A stretch of 64,000 nt of DNA from Pedomonas mirosovicensis (GCF_022569295.1 NZ_JAKFIA010000002.1:818001-882000); one strand, 5' to 3'. Shown: positions 52,814 through 62,459, counted from the stretch's first letter. Numbers and translations are program-made. Notes: generated by a model from the sequence alone, not told the origin.

Positions 52814-53716
52814 ATGCCCCGTCCCGCAACCGTTCCGGCCATCGCCCGGAAGGCTTTTGCAGGCGAGTGGAAGAACCTGCTGTTCGTCCTCCCCTTCCTT
52901 GCCGTTTATCTTGCACTTCTCGTTTACCCCTTGCTGCAGGGCATCGGGCTCAGCCTGTTCAAGGCGGACCTGTTCGGCGTCGAACGGTTTGTGGGCCTTC
53001 ACAATTTCGCGCGGCTGGTGGGAGACAAGGTGTTCCTCGGCACCGTGCTCAACACCCTCTCCTTCGTGGTGCTGACCGTGCCGGCCCTCACCATCATCGG
53101 CCTGCTGCTGGCCCTGGCGCTGAACCGGGAAACCCGCCTTTCGGCTATCTTGCGGGCGGTTTTCTTTTCCTCGACGGTGCTTTCGGTCACCATCGTCGCC
53201 CTCATCTGGCGCATGGTGTTCATTCCCGAAGGCGGCATGATCGCCGAGGTGCGGGAGATGTTCGGCGCGGGGCCGATCAATTTCCTCAACAACGAGACTC
53301 TCGCCCTGCCCGCCATCGCCATCACCACCATCTGGTGGTGCATCGGCCTGCCGATGATGCTGTTTCTGGCGGCGCTCCAGCAGGTGCCGCGCGACATCTA
53401 TGAAGCCGCCGCGCTCGACAACGCCGGGCCGTGGCGCACGCTCTGGAACATCACCCTGCCCTCCATCCGCCGCACGGTGTTTCTCGTCATCGTCATTCAG
53501 GTCATCCTGCAGTTCCAGCTGTTCGGGCAGGCGCAGCTGATGACGCTGGGCGGGCCCAACAACGCCTCGCGGCCGATCGTGCTGTTCATCTACGAGACCG
53601 GCTTCCGTCGTTGGGACTTGGGCTATGCGGCCGCCGCCTCGCAGGTGCTGTTCCTGATGATCCTCATTGCCGCCATCGCCCAGTTCACTATCGGCCGCAA
53701 GGAGCAGGGCCGATGA
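52814..53716 (+). CDS. Sugar ABC transporter permease (MalF-type)
   Basis: 300 residues from ATG 52814, which has a GAGG site 8 nt ahead; ATG 52796, overlapping the ATPase stop, is the alternative. Six membrane helices beginning NLLFVLPFLAVYLALLVYPLLQG; the EAA loop reads DIYEAAALDNAGPWRTLWNITLPSIR, the contact with the ATPase. Inner membrane half-channel of the CUT1 importer. Stop overlaps the start of the second permease. Confidence 0.95.
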   Translation: MPRPATVPAIARKAFAGEWKNLLFVLPFLAVYLALLVYPLLQGIGLSLFKADLFGVERFVGLHNFARLVGDKVFLGTVLNTLSFVVLTVPALTIIGLLLALALNRETRLSAILRAVFFSSTVLSVTIVALIWRMVFIPEGGMIAEVREMFGAGPINFLNNETLALPAIAITTIWWCIGLPMMLFLAALQQVPRDIYEAAALDNAGPWRTLWNITLPSIRRTVFLVIVIQVILQFQLFGQAQLMTLGGPNNASRPIVLFIYETGFRRWDLGYAAAASQVLFLMILIAAIAQFTIGRKEQGR

Positions 53717-54543
53717 TGACGGGCTACCGCGCAACCCGGAGCATCGGCACCGTGCTCGTCATTCTGGCGGCGGTGCTGATGCTGCTGCCCATGCTGTGGG
53801 TGCTCGGCCTGTCATTGAAGCCCAACGCGGAGCTGATGGCGGATACCAGCTCCGTCTTCCGTGCGCCCTACACGCTGGAGAACTACGCCGCCATCATCGG
53901 CAGCTCGGGCGTGTTCCGCTGGGTGTTCAACAGCCTCGTCGTCTCAGCAGGCATGACGGCAGGCGTGCTGATCCTCTCCTCGCTGGCGGGCTATGGCTTC
54001 GCGCGGCTGGAGTTTCCGGGCAGGAACTGGCTGTTCGTGTTCGTGCTGATGGGCCTTGCCATTCCGGAACAGGCGGTGCTGCTCGCCCGGCATCAGATGT
54101 TCAGCGCCATTGACCTGCACAACACCTACGGGGCGCTCATCCTGCCCGGCCTTTCGGTGCCCTTCGGCGTATTCCTGATGACCCAGTATTTCCGCGCCAT
54201 CCCGAGGGAACTGGACGAGGCGGCGCTGCTGGACGGGGCCTCGCGCTTCCAGATTTTCTGGAAGGTGCTGCTGCCGCTCACCATCCCGGCGCAGGCAACG
54301 CTCGGCATCTTCACCTTCATCACCGCCTGGAACGACTACTGGTGGCCGCTCATCTCCGCCACCAAGCGGGAGATGTTCACCTTGACCGTGGGCATTGCCT
54401 CCTCGCAAGTGAATTTCGCGCAAACCGAAGGGCTCGGCTACCTCATGGCGCAGGCGGTATTCGCCGGGCTGCCCATCCTGCTCGTCTACCTGTTCTTCCA
54501 GAAATACGTGGTGCAGGCAGTGGCGGGAGCGGCCGGGCGATGA
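53713..54543 (+). CDS. Sugar ABC transporter permease (MalG-type)
   Basis: 276 residues, six membrane helices. EAA loop: ELDEAALLDGASRFQIFWKVLLPLTIPA; also SSLAGYGFARLEFPGRN and FITAWNDYWWPLI, standard MalG-family landmarks. Second half-channel of the importer. Start overlaps the stop of the first permease (ATGATGA at 53713-53719), and its own stop overlaps the start of the binding-protein gene. Confidence 0.95.
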   Translation: MMTGYRATRSIGTVLVILAAVLMLLPMLWVLGLSLKPNAELMADTSSVFRAPYTLENYAAIIGSSGVFRWVFNSLVVSAGMTAGVLILSSLAGYGFARLEFPGRNWLFVFVLMGLAIPEQAVLLARHQMFSAIDLHNTYGALILPGLSVPFGVFLMTQYFRAIPRELDEAALLDGASRFQIFWKVLLPLTIPAQATLGIFTFITAWNDYWWPLISATKREMFTLTVGIASSQVNFAQTEGLGYLMAQAVFAGLPILLVYLFFQKYVVQAVAGAAGR

Positions 54544-55865
54544 AACCTGTCCTTCGCCTTGTGGCCGCCCTTGCGCTCCTGCTGCCCGCCGCCTGCTCGG
54601 ACGGAACGCCCGACGGCAAGACGGAAATCACCCTGCAACGGGTGTTCGGTTCATGCGAGGCTGAGTTCGGCGGCGTGACCGACGTTGCCGCGGCCGACGA
54701 CGAATGCGGCATCATCACCACGCTCATCAACCGGTTCGAGGCGGAAAACCCGGATATCCACGTGCGGGTGAACACGGTCTACTGGCCGGGCTATGACCAG
54801 CTGACCGCCCAGCTTGCCGCCAACGACGAGCCGGATCTGGTTACCATGCACGCCTCGGTCATCCCGGACTACCAGGCGCGCGGGCTTTTGGAGCCGCTGG
54901 ACGGCGCGCTGCGCGAGGCAGGCATCGACCCCGCGCGCTTCAGCCCGGCTGCCCGGCAGGCCGTCACCATCGATGGCGCAATCTACGGCCTGCCGTTCGA
55001 CAGCTGGTCGATGCTGTGGCACATCAACATGGGGCTGTTCAGGAAAGCGGGACTGGTGCAGGCGGACGGCCAGCCGATCCTGCCGCGCACCCCGGAGGAG
55101 TTGCTGGCGCAGGCCGAGCAGTTCAAACGCGCCACCGGCAAGCCCTATTTCGTGCAGATCATGGCCAACGAATATGCGGCCTTTGCCCGGAACTTCTATA
55201 CCGGCCTGATGCAGCAGGGCGCCGAGCCATTCACCGACGCCCGCCACATAAAACTGCAAACGCCCGAAGCCCGGCGGGTGCTGGAGCTGTACCGCGAGAT
55301 CTACCGGCGCGACCTCACCACCCGGAACCAGGACTATTCAGCGGCGACCGCCTCCTTCCTCAACGGCGGCGGCGGCGTGTTTTTGACCGGCACGTGGATG
55401 GTGAGCACGTTCGACGCGGAGACGAAGAAAACGGACCGCCCGCTTTCCGGCGGCTATGCGGTGCGCCCCTACCCTCAGCTGTTCGGCGGGCCGGACGTGA
55501 CCTTCATCGACGGCCACAACTGGGTGATGCCGGTCAACAAGCACCGCACCTCGGCGCAGCGCGCGGCTGCGCTGCGCCTGATGCGTTTCCTGGCCGAGCA
55601 CGACGGCGACTGGGCGCGCACCGGCCACCTGCCGGTGTTCCGCGATATTCTATTGAGCCCGGAGTTCCGTGCCCTGCCGCACCGGGAGGCCTACGCCCGC
55701 ATTGCCGAAACCGGCGCAACCCTGCCCCGCAGCATCCGCCGGCAATACCCGATCGAGAACATTATCGGCGAGGAAACCGCCGCCGCCATTACCGGCCAGA
55801 AATCCATTGACCGGGCGCTCAGGGACGCCGAGCACCGCATCAACGAACTCCTCGCCAACCTCTAG
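54540..55865 (+). CDS. Sugar ABC transporter substrate-binding lipoprotein
   Basis: 441 residues: signal peptide with lipobox (LLLPAAC), then a cluster-B solute-binding fold: ITTLINRFEAENPDIHVRVNTVYWPGYDQLTAQLAANDEPDLVTMHAS, YGLPFDSWSMLWHIN and FLNGGGGVFLTGTWMVSTF. Two cysteines near the N-terminus (SCEAEFG, DDECGI) could form a disulfide. It delivers the sugar to the permeases; the next gene being an arabinofuranosidase suggests an arabino-oligosaccharide. Being last in the transporter operon rather than first is less common. Start overlaps the permease stop. Confidence 0.93.
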   Translation: MKPVLRLVAALALLLPAACSDGTPDGKTEITLQRVFGSCEAEFGGVTDVAAADDECGIITTLINRFEAENPDIHVRVNTVYWPGYDQLTAQLAANDEPDLVTMHASVIPDYQARGLLEPLDGALREAGIDPARFSPAARQAVTIDGAIYGLPFDSWSMLWHINMGLFRKAGLVQADGQPILPRTPEELLAQAEQFKRATGKPYFVQIMANEYAAFARNFYTGLMQQGAEPFTDARHIKLQTPEARRVLELYREIYRRDLTTRNQDYSAATASFLNGGGGVFLTGTWMVSTFDAETKKTDRPLSGGYAVRPYPQLFGGPDVTFIDGHNWVMPVNKHRTSAQRAAALRLMRFLAEHDGDWARTGHLPVFRDILLSPEFRALPHREAYARIAETGATLPRSIRRQYPIENIIGEETAAAITGQKSIDRALRDAEHRINELLANL

Positions 55866-55904
55866 ACCCTAGCCCTGCCCCGACTGCGTTAAGGAAGACC
55901 ACCG

Positions 55905-57461
55905 ATGCTGAAGTCCCATGTTATTGCCGACCGCGATTTCGTTTTGAGCGAACTCGACCGGCGCATTTTCGGCAGCTTCGTCGAGCACATGGGCCGCTGC
56001 GTCTATGGCGGCATCTATGAGCCGGGCCACCCGACGGCGGACGCGCGCGGCTTCCGGCAGGACGTGGCGGCGCTGACCCGCGAGCTGGGCGTGACGGTGG
56101 CGCGCTATCCGGGCGGCAATTTCCTCTCCGGCTACAATTGGGAAGATGGCGTCGGCCCCAAGGACAAGCGGCCGGTGCGGCTGGACCTCGCCTGGGGTTC
56201 GACCGAGACCAACGAATTCGGCACCAACGAATTTATCGACTGGTGCCGGCAGACCAACATCGAGCCGATGTTCGGCGTTAACCTCGGCACGCGCGGTCCC
56301 GCCGAAGCCGCCGCGTTCCTTGAATATTGCAACCATCCGGGCGGCACCTACTGGTCCGACCTGCGCCGCGCCCACGGCTATGAACAGCCGCACAACATTC
56401 GCCTGTGGTGCCTTGGCAACGAGATGGACGGCCCGTGGCAGACCGGCCAGAAGACCGCCTACGAATATGGCCGCATCGCCAAGGAAACCGCCAAGGTGAT
56501 GCGCGGGGTGGGCGATGACATGCTCACCTTCAACCCGGACGGCAGCCTGCAAATGGCTCGCCAGAACCTGGAGCTGGCCGCCTGCGGCTCCTCTCACCGG
56601 GACATGAAGACCTACGCCGCGTGGGAATATGAGATGCTGGACCTGTGCTTCGAGCAGGTGGACCTCATCTCGCTGCACCAGTATTTCCGCAACGATGCGG
56701 ACGACATTCGCAGCTTCCTCACCCACATCGACCAGCTGGACAGCTTCATCCGTGAAGTGGCGGCGATTGCGGACGCGGTGGCGGCCAAGCGCCGCTCGAA
56801 CAAACGGGTCATGCTGTCCGTGGACGAATGGAATGTCTGGTACAAGGCGCATGCGCCTTCGGATCTCAAGCAGCCGGGCTGGCCCAAGGCCCCGCCGCTT
56901 CTGGAGGAGATCTACAATTTTGAGGATGCGCTGGTGGTGGGCGGCGCGCTCCTCACCATGCTCAACAACGCCGACCGGGTAAAAGTGGCGTGCCTTGCCC
57001 AGCTGGTGAATGTGCTCGGCGCGATCTTCACCGAAACCGGCGGCCCGGCCTGGCGGCAGACCATCTTCCACCCCTTCGCCCTCACCTCCCGCTATGCCCG
57101 CGGCGAGGTGCTGAGCGCCCGGGTGAAGACGGATGCCTACGCGACCGACAAGGTGGCGGACGCGCCGCTGCTCGTCTCCTCCGTTGTGCACGATGCGGCA
57201 ACCGGCCAAGTCACCGTGTTTGCGCTCAACCGCAGCACGGACCAGGCGATGGACCTGACGGCGGAGCTGCGCGGCTTCGGCCCACGCCGCATCGCACAGG
57301 CGCTTGAGCTGCACGACGCGGACCTAAAGGCGGTCAACAGCAAGGCTGAGCCGGACCGGATCGCGCCCAAGACCCATGGCGATGCGCGGCTCGACGGCGC
57401 AAATCTGCGGGCCACGCTGAAGCCATTGTCCTGGAACGTATTTGTGACGCAGCGTGCTTGA
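55905..57461 (+). CDS. abfA: Alpha-L-arabinofuranosidase, glycoside hydrolase family 51
   Basis: 518 residues, a (beta/alpha)8 barrel plus C-terminal beta-sandwich (about 390-518). Acid/base Glu173 in LWCLGNEMDGPW and nucleophile Glu308 in LSVDEWNVWY match the GH51 pair. Start blocks FGSFVEHMGRCVYGGIYEPGHP and RYPGGNFLSGYNWEDGVGP are diagnostic. No signal peptide, so it trims imported arabino-oligosaccharides to L-arabinose in the cytoplasm. 39 bp behind the ABC transporter, probably the same transcript (GGAAGA ribosome site). Confidence 0.97.
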   Translation: MLKSHVIADRDFVLSELDRRIFGSFVEHMGRCVYGGIYEPGHPTADARGFRQDVAALTRELGVTVARYPGGNFLSGYNWEDGVGPKDKRPVRLDLAWGSTETNEFGTNEFIDWCRQTNIEPMFGVNLGTRGPAEAAAFLEYCNHPGGTYWSDLRRAHGYEQPHNIRLWCLGNEMDGPWQTGQKTAYEYGRIAKETAKVMRGVGDDMLTFNPDGSLQMARQNLELAACGSSHRDMKTYAAWEYEMLDLCFEQVDLISLHQYFRNDADDIRSFLTHIDQLDSFIREVAAIADAVAAKRRSNKRVMLSVDEWNVWYKAHAPSDLKQPGWPKAPPLLEEIYNFEDALVVGGALLTMLNNADRVKVACLAQLVNVLGAIFTETGGPAWRQTIFHPFALTSRYARGEVLSARVKTDAYATDKVADAPLLVSSVVHDAATGQVTVFALNRSTDQAMDLTAELRGFGPRRIAQALELHDADLKAVNSKAEPDRIAPKTHGDARLDGANLRATLKPLSWNVFVTQRA

Positions 57462-57533
57462 GACTAAAGGTTTCCATCCAACTTGGGGCAAGCTATAGTT
57501 GCGTCAACACCCGGATAACAATAACAAAGGGCT

Positions 57534-58313
57534 ATGATGGGGATTACACGCAACTCAGATGGGGGTCTTGATGTGCGTGCGCGGCGCAGGCAGCTGCGCC
57601 TGCACGGCATGGTGGCACGGGATCTCGGTATCCTGATCGTCTCGGGCCGGTACAAGCCGGGCGATATTCTCGACAATGAAATCGAAGCAAGCGATCGCCT
57701 GAACGTCTCCCGCACCGCCTACCGCGAGGCCGTGCGTATTCTGGCCGCCAAGGGACTGGTGGAGAGCCGCCCCAAGACCGGCACGCGCGTCAGCCCGCGC
57801 GAGAAATGGCACATGCTCGACCCCGACGTGCTGTCGTGGATTTTCAAGCATGAGCCGGACGAACATCTGCTGCGTAGCCTGTTCGAACTCCGCAAGGTGG
57901 TAGAACCGGAAGCGGCGGCCTTCGCCGCCCGGCGCCGCACCGAGGCCCAGGTGGAGGCCATGCACCAGGCGCTCGAGGGCATGGCGGAGCATAGCCTGGC
58001 GACCGAAGAAGGCCGCGCCGCCGACCAGCAATTTCACGCCGCGCTGCTGGATGCCACAGGCAACCCCTTTCTGGTGACGCTGACCAGCAGCGTGAGCGCC
58101 GCTATCACCTGGACGACGATCTTCAAGCAGCGCAACCGGCCGCTGCCGCGCGACCCGGTGCCGGATCACCGCAAGGTACTGGATGCCATCGCCGCCGGCG
58201 ACCCGCAGGCCGCCCATGAAGCCATGGTGCATCTGATCGACATGGCGTTCCTCGACACCATCGGCACGCCCCAGACCAAGGCGCGCGCCAGGAAACGCCA
58301 GGCGGCAGGCTAG
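57534..58313 (+). CDS. GntR-family regulator with FCD domain (FadR subfamily), candidate arabinose regulator
   Basis: 259 residues. Winged helix (about 20-90): HGMVARDLGILIVSGRYKPGDIL, then NVSRTAYREAVRILAAKGLVESRPKTGTRV, the GntR signature. The all-helical FCD effector domain (about 105-245) carries metal/ligand residues expected in this family: Arg/Glu in LFELRKVVEPEAAAFAA, Asp in ADQQFHAALLDATGNPF, and His in DHRKVLDAIAAGD and AHEAMVHLIDM. Located between the GH51 gene and the convergent GH43 gene, it is the only regulator in the island and the likely binder of the 17-bp motif. The effector may be L-arabinose or a pathway acid (inference). Terminator at 58344-58377. Confidence 0.92.
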   Translation: MMGITRNSDGGLDVRARRRQLRLHGMVARDLGILIVSGRYKPGDILDNEIEASDRLNVSRTAYREAVRILAAKGLVESRPKTGTRVSPREKWHMLDPDVLSWIFKHEPDEHLLRSLFELRKVVEPEAAAFAARRRTEAQVEAMHQALEGMAEHSLATEEGRAADQQFHAALLDATGNPFLVTLTSSVSAAITWTTIFKQRNRPLPRDPVPDHRKVLDAIAAGDPQAAHEAMVHLIDMAFLDTIGTPQTKARARKRQAAG

Positions 58314-58343
58314 AAATCCGCCGCGAACCCAGACACGGAAAAA

Positions 58344-58377
58344 CGCCGCCAGGATAAGATCCCGGCGGCGATTTTTT
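58344..58377 (+). terminator. Rho-independent terminator of the GntR/FCD gene
   Basis: CGCCGCCAGG (58344-58353), 7-nt loop, CCCGGCGGCG (58361-58370), one internal mismatch, then ATTTTTT. It lies 30 bp after the stop codon. Confidence 0.9.
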
Positions 58378-58428
58378 AATAGCAACGAAAATTTCTTGCG
58401 GAAGCCGGAGGGATTTCGCCCCTCCTCC

Positions 58429-58445
58429 ATAATAAATCAGACAAT
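58429..58445 (+). promoter_or_regulatory. Weak match to the arabinose-regulon motif
   Basis: ATAATAAATCAGACAAT agrees with GCATTAACTCAGACAAT at 13 of 17 positions, fully over TCAGACAAT. It lies between convergent genes (GntR and GH43), where no promoter is expected, so it is either chance or an auxiliary site. Confidence 0.25.
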
Positions 58446-58451
58446 TATTGT

Positions 58452-59492
58452 TCAACGAGCCTCGGGCCAGCTATCTTTCGTCCAGACAAGAGGCTGAATC
58501 CGCAGCGCCGGCGCACCGCGCCGCGTGGCATCGTAGGCGTGGTAGACGATATAGTCCTGCCCCGGATCACGCAGAATTGCGTTATGACCCGGCCCAACCC
58601 AGCGTTTTTGCGGGTCCTGGTTGGCATGGAGCACCACGGTGCCGCCGCCCTCCAGCAGGGGCTTGCCGTCCCGGTCGAGATACGGACCCTGGATAGCCTT
58701 CGCCCGGCCGACAACTGTGTAGTAGGTGCTCTTCGTGCCTCGGCAGCAAAAGTCATAGGATATGAAAAGGTAATAGAAACCGTCCCGCTTGATGAGGAAT
58801 GGCGCTTCCACCGGGTCGGGGTCGAGCGGACGGCGCGCCAACGCCTGCAAGGGGGCCTTGGGGTCCTTCAGCTTGCCGGTCGCAGGGTCAATCTCCGTCA
58901 GCTTGATGCCGCCCCAGAAGCTGCCGAATACCATCCACTGCCGGCCGTCGTCGTCATGAAACAGGTTCGGATCGATGGTGTTGTAGTCGTCCGACGGGTG
59001 AGACTCGATCACCAGGCCGCGATCGATCCAGCCGAATTTCGGGTCTGACCGGTCCAGCGTCGGCGTGACGGCAAGGCCGATGGCCGAGCGGTTTTTCCCG
59101 AAGGTGGAGACGGAATAGTAGAGGCGATATTCGCCGTTCGAGTAGGAAATATCCGGCGCCCACAGGCCGCGCGTGCCCTTGATGCGCTCCGTTGCCCAGG
59201 TGGGCAGCTGAACGAACACAGGGCCTTCTTCAGTCCAGTGCACCAGATCCTTCGAGGTGCGCCAGGGAATGATGCCTGCCTTCTCGCCCGCATGGCCGGT
59301 TGAGAACAGATGATAGGTGTCCCCCACCCGAATAATCGCCGGATCGTGCACCGGAAGCAGCGTCTCATCCAGTTGGGCATTGAGAGACTTCTCCGAGGCG
59401 GCATCGGCGACGGGAGATGTAGAAGCCGAACAGGCGGCAAGAACGGCGGCGAGCATCAACGCCGCGCTGCGTGCGGAAAATCCTTTTGTCAT
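58452..59492 (-). CDS. Glycoside hydrolase family 43 lipoprotein, probable endo-1,5-alpha-L-arabinanase
   Basis: 346 residues: lipobox (LAAVLAAC), then a five-bladed GH43 propeller. Catalytic base Asp in LPVHDPAIIRVGDTYHLFSTG, pKa-modulating Asp in DYNTIDPNLFHDDDGRQWMVFGSFWGGI and acid Glu in DPVEAPFLIKRDGFYYLF, plus CCRGTKSTYYTVVGRA, which is typical of arabinanases. Anchored in the outer membrane or periplasmic face, it cuts arabinan into pieces for the TonB receptor or ABC importer. Downstream of the TonB receptor in the same direction, with a hairpin between. The start at 59492 has a GGGGGAGG site. Confidence 0.93.
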   Translation of the reverse strand: MTKGFSARSAALMLAAVLAACSASTSPVADAASEKSLNAQLDETLLPVHDPAIIRVGDTYHLFSTGHAGEKAGIIPWRTSKDLVHWTEEGPVFVQLPTWATERIKGTRGLWAPDISYSNGEYRLYYSVSTFGKNRSAIGLAVTPTLDRSDPKFGWIDRGLVIESHPSDDYNTIDPNLFHDDDGRQWMVFGSFWGGIKLTEIDPATGKLKDPKAPLQALARRPLDPDPVEAPFLIKRDGFYYLFISYDFCCRGTKSTYYTVVGRAKAIQGPYLDRDGKPLLEGGGTVVLHANQDPQKRWVGPGHNAILRDPGQDYIVYHAYDATRRGAPALRIQPLVWTKDSWPEAR

Positions 59493-59512
59493 TTTCCTCC
59501 CCCTAAAAGCGA

Positions 59513-59538
59513 TTGGGGGCAGCCGAAGCCGCCCCCAA
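59513..59538 (-). terminator. Intercistronic hairpin between the TonB receptor and GH43 genes
   Basis: TTGGGGGC (59513-59520) pairs with GCCCCCAA (59531-59538), with an inner GC/GC pair around CGAA. On the minus strand the tail is TCGCTTTT. It lies 30 bp after the receptor stop and 21 bp before the GH43 start; probably a partial terminator or stabiliser that sets the ratio of receptor to enzyme. Confidence 0.6.
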
Positions 59539-59567
59539 CCTTTTCTCATCAACAGAGCACTGTGCGA

Positions 59568-62387
59568 TTAGTTCAGCGAGTAGCGGAAACCGATCGCGAA
59601 GGTGCGGCCCGGCAGGCTGTTGCCGAAGTTGGTGGTCTCCGGGCTGCCTGCGCCATCGAAGTAGTAGTAGGACTGGTAGATTTCGTTGGTCAGGTTAACC
59701 GCGTCGAAGGTCAGAGCCATCCGATCGTTGACGTTGTAGGTGAACTGAGCATCGAGGCTCTGCTCGGCCTTGCGCCAGATACCGATCGGACCTGCGAACT
59801 GGGCCGCCTCGTTGTTGTTGAGGAAGTCGTCGCGCCAGACGTAGGACACGCGCATCCCGACCGGACCATGCTCGTAGGCGAGCGTGACGTTGTAGGAGAT
59901 ATCCGACACGCCGAAGAAATCCGACGACGCCTCGCCGATGATCTCGCCCTTCTCGTTGGTCAGCGGAATGTTCTGCTTGGTATCAAGCAAGGTCATGCTG
60001 CCCTGGACGCCAAGGCCGTTGAGCAGGCCCGGCAGTTCGGGGAAGTAGACCATGCCGAGTTCAGCACCCTTCATGATGCCGTTGGACGCATTGACCGGCT
60101 GGGTAACGACGAACTGGGTCGCAACATACTTCGGATCGACCAGCTCGCGGACCTGCCGCAGCGGCACCACCAGACCGTCGATCTTGCGGCGGAACAGGGT
60201 GGCGTAGATGGCGCTGTCGTTGGCGAAGTACCACTCGAGGCCAAGGTCAAAGTTCTTGGAGCGGGTCGGCTCCAGATCCGGGTTGCCGCCCGAGCCCGTG
60301 CCGTAGCCGATGTTGGTCAGATCATCCGTGTAGAGGATGAACGGATTGAGATCGACGAAGTTCGGACGGCGGATGGTCTCGCCATAATTGAAGCGCAGAC
60401 GCAGGTTGTCCGTGATGTCGTAGCGAAGCGTAACGCTCGGCAGGAACTCGGTAACCTTCTTCGAAGCTGCATCAGAATCGCCAGCGCTCAGCTGGTTGAA
60501 GAACTGCATGTCGGTCTCGATGCGGACGGCGCGCGCGCCAACCTGCACGAACAGCGGACGACCAAATACGTCATGCTCCATGTCCGCCTGCACGTAGGCG
60601 GATGTGGTCACCTCGTCGAGATCGAAGTTCTTCGCGAACGCCAGCTGATCGCTCAGCACGAGATTCGGATTGACGTTCTGGTAGAGCTTGCGGAACTCGT
60701 CGGCATGATTCCACAGGTAGGAGCCGCTCGGCACCACCCAGGAGGACGGCACATTCGACTTGCCATCGAAGAAGTCGTTGTTCGTGTGGTAGAGACCCTC
60801 ATCGAACTCAGACAGCTTGCGGCCAAGGACACCGGCGTTCTGATCGCGCTGGGCTTCGCTGGCCGAGCGAACATCGTGGCGGAAGCCGAAGCTCAGGCGG
60901 GTCAGCAGGCCGCTGTCAAAGTCATAGTCGCCATCGACCGACAAGGTGACTGCCTCACCCTTGCGCTGCACGCCGTTGTCATAGAACTGCGCCAGGGTCC
61001 ACTGCGACGGATCGGTCATCAGGCTGTTGTCGCCGAACTCCCACGACGGCAGGCCGCCGCCGGCATTGAAGTCCACGGTCACAATGTCAGCCACGCGCTC
61101 GGTCCGCAGTGCCAGGAAGTTCTGGGTGAACTTGCTGGTCTGGTAGGACAGGTCGGCCGTCAGCTGGAAGTTGTCCGTGATGTCCCACTTGCCGTTCAGG
61201 GCGTAGACGAAGCTGTCGGTCTTCTGCTTGGTCATGTCGCCGCTGTTGAAGCCGTAGATATCACGGACAGTGCGGGACTTGATCAGGTTGGAATCCGGAT
61301 ACAGCGTCACGTCACGGTCCGGATTGCCCCACCAATCCACGAACGTGAAGTGCAGGTTATTGAAGGTCTGGTTGCGGAAGCCGCTGTAGAAGAATTCGAA
61401 GGTGTATTCAGACTTTGAATTCGGGCTGTACTGCAGCGCCAGGTTGACCGCCGGGCGTTCGCGCTTGCCGGTCAGGTCGGCGCCGAACATGGCGTCGCGG
61501 CCCAGCAGGTAGGGAACATCCTCGCCGTTGATCGGCAGGGTCGAGTTCGGTGCGGTCGGCAGGCCGGAATTGAGGCCCGGAATCCAGATCTGCTGGTCGG
61601 GAGCGCGGCCGTCGGTCGGCTGGATACGCTCCAGCGGCGCCCAGCCCGCCGGCGGATTGTCAGCAGTGGCAAACGGCACAATCGCGCCGGCCGTGATGCT
61701 CTGATCGCGGAAGCGGGTGCGCTCGTAGCTGACGTTCAGCAGCGCGCCGAATTCACCGGCGCTGGTCTCCCAGCGGTCACTGATGAGGGCGCTGACGTTC
61801 GGATTAATCTTGTCCGCCTGCTCGTGATAAACGCCGCGCACGGCGCCGGTGACGGCGAATCCATCAAAATCAAACGGACGACGGGTGAACACGTCGATCT
61901 GGCCCGCGATGCCGCTTTCAATCTGCTCGGCGTTGCGGGTCTTGAAGACATCGATTCGGCGAACGAGGTTCGCCGGAATATCGGCCAGCGCAAAATTCTG
62001 GCCCGATGCGGTGAAGATGTTGCGGCCGTTCCAGGTGGTGGTGACGTCATCCAGACCGCGGATGAACACGCGGCCCACCTGACCGCTGGCGCGGTCGGTC
62101 ACCTGAACGCCGGTGATACGCTGCAGCGCCTCGACCACGTTGTTGTCCGGCAGCTTGCCCACGTCTTCCGCGATGATCGATTCGACGATCTGCGTGGAGT
62201 TCTTCTTGACCTCAAGGCCGCCCACCAGAGACGCGCGAACGCCGGTGACGACGATGGCGTCCATCTCCACGGCGGAGCCGTCGGTCTGCGCCGTCGCTGC
62301 GGCATCTTGAGCCATAGCGGATTGAACACCCATGCCCATCATCAGGACGGATGCCGACAGATACAGTTTGCCCTTCATGAGCCTCAT
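59568..62387 (-). CDS. TonB-dependent receptor of the arabinose island
   Basis: 939 residues from ATG 62387, chosen for the GGGGAGG site 7 nt ahead. Signal peptide ending SAMAQ; TonB box region with AIVVTGVRASL; plug (KNSTQIVESIIAEDVGKLPDNNVVEALQRITGVQV, VFIRGLDDVTTTWNGRN, FKTRNAEQIESGIAGQIDV); 22-strand barrel ending in FAIGFRYSLN with a terminal aromatic strand. This is the large sphingomonad/Caulobacter-type receptor often tied to oligosaccharide uptake. Divergent from the semialdehyde dehydrogenase with two copies of the regulon motif between them, and upstream of the GH43 lipoprotein. Probable substrate arabino-oligosaccharides (inference). Confidence 0.95.
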   Translation of the reverse strand: MRLMKGKLYLSASVLMMGMGVQSAMAQDAAATAQTDGSAVEMDAIVVTGVRASLVGGLEVKKNSTQIVESIIAEDVGKLPDNNVVEALQRITGVQVTDRASGQVGRVFIRGLDDVTTTWNGRNIFTASGQNFALADIPANLVRRIDVFKTRNAEQIESGIAGQIDVFTRRPFDFDGFAVTGAVRGVYHEQADKINPNVSALISDRWETSAGEFGALLNVSYERTRFRDQSITAGAIVPFATADNPPAGWAPLERIQPTDGRAPDQQIWIPGLNSGLPTAPNSTLPINGEDVPYLLGRDAMFGADLTGKRERPAVNLALQYSPNSKSEYTFEFFYSGFRNQTFNNLHFTFVDWWGNPDRDVTLYPDSNLIKSRTVRDIYGFNSGDMTKQKTDSFVYALNGKWDITDNFQLTADLSYQTSKFTQNFLALRTERVADIVTVDFNAGGGLPSWEFGDNSLMTDPSQWTLAQFYDNGVQRKGEAVTLSVDGDYDFDSGLLTRLSFGFRHDVRSASEAQRDQNAGVLGRKLSEFDEGLYHTNNDFFDGKSNVPSSWVVPSGSYLWNHADEFRKLYQNVNPNLVLSDQLAFAKNFDLDEVTTSAYVQADMEHDVFGRPLFVQVGARAVRIETDMQFFNQLSAGDSDAASKKVTEFLPSVTLRYDITDNLRLRFNYGETIRRPNFVDLNPFILYTDDLTNIGYGTGSGGNPDLEPTRSKNFDLGLEWYFANDSAIYATLFRRKIDGLVVPLRQVRELVDPKYVATQFVVTQPVNASNGIMKGAELGMVYFPELPGLLNGLGVQGSMTLLDTKQNIPLTNEKGEIIGEASSDFFGVSDISYNVTLAYEHGPVGMRVSYVWRDDFLNNNEAAQFAGPIGIWRKAEQSLDAQFTYNVNDRMALTFDAVNLTNEIYQSYYYFDGAGSPETTNFGNSLPGRTFAIGFRYSLN

Positions 62388-62442
62388 TACAAACCTCCCC
62401 AAAACAAAGGTGTGCCTATCTCCGATGACGCTTCACCGGGTG

Positions 62443-62459
62443 GCATTAACTCAGACAAT
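62443..62459 (+). promoter_or_regulatory. Putative arabinose-regulon operator, copy 2
   Basis: GCATTAACTCAGACAAT, 56 bp upstream of the TonB receptor ATG. A second, reversed and degenerate half (TTGTATTGAG, 62464-62473) follows at once, so the functional site may be an imperfect inverted repeat CTCAGACAA...TTGTATTGAG. Confidence 0.7.

Noticed and set aside
59310-61418. 702-codon frame antisense to the TonB receptor
   Set aside because: Repetitive Val/Glu/Arg-rich translation of the kind produced by reversed barrel codons.
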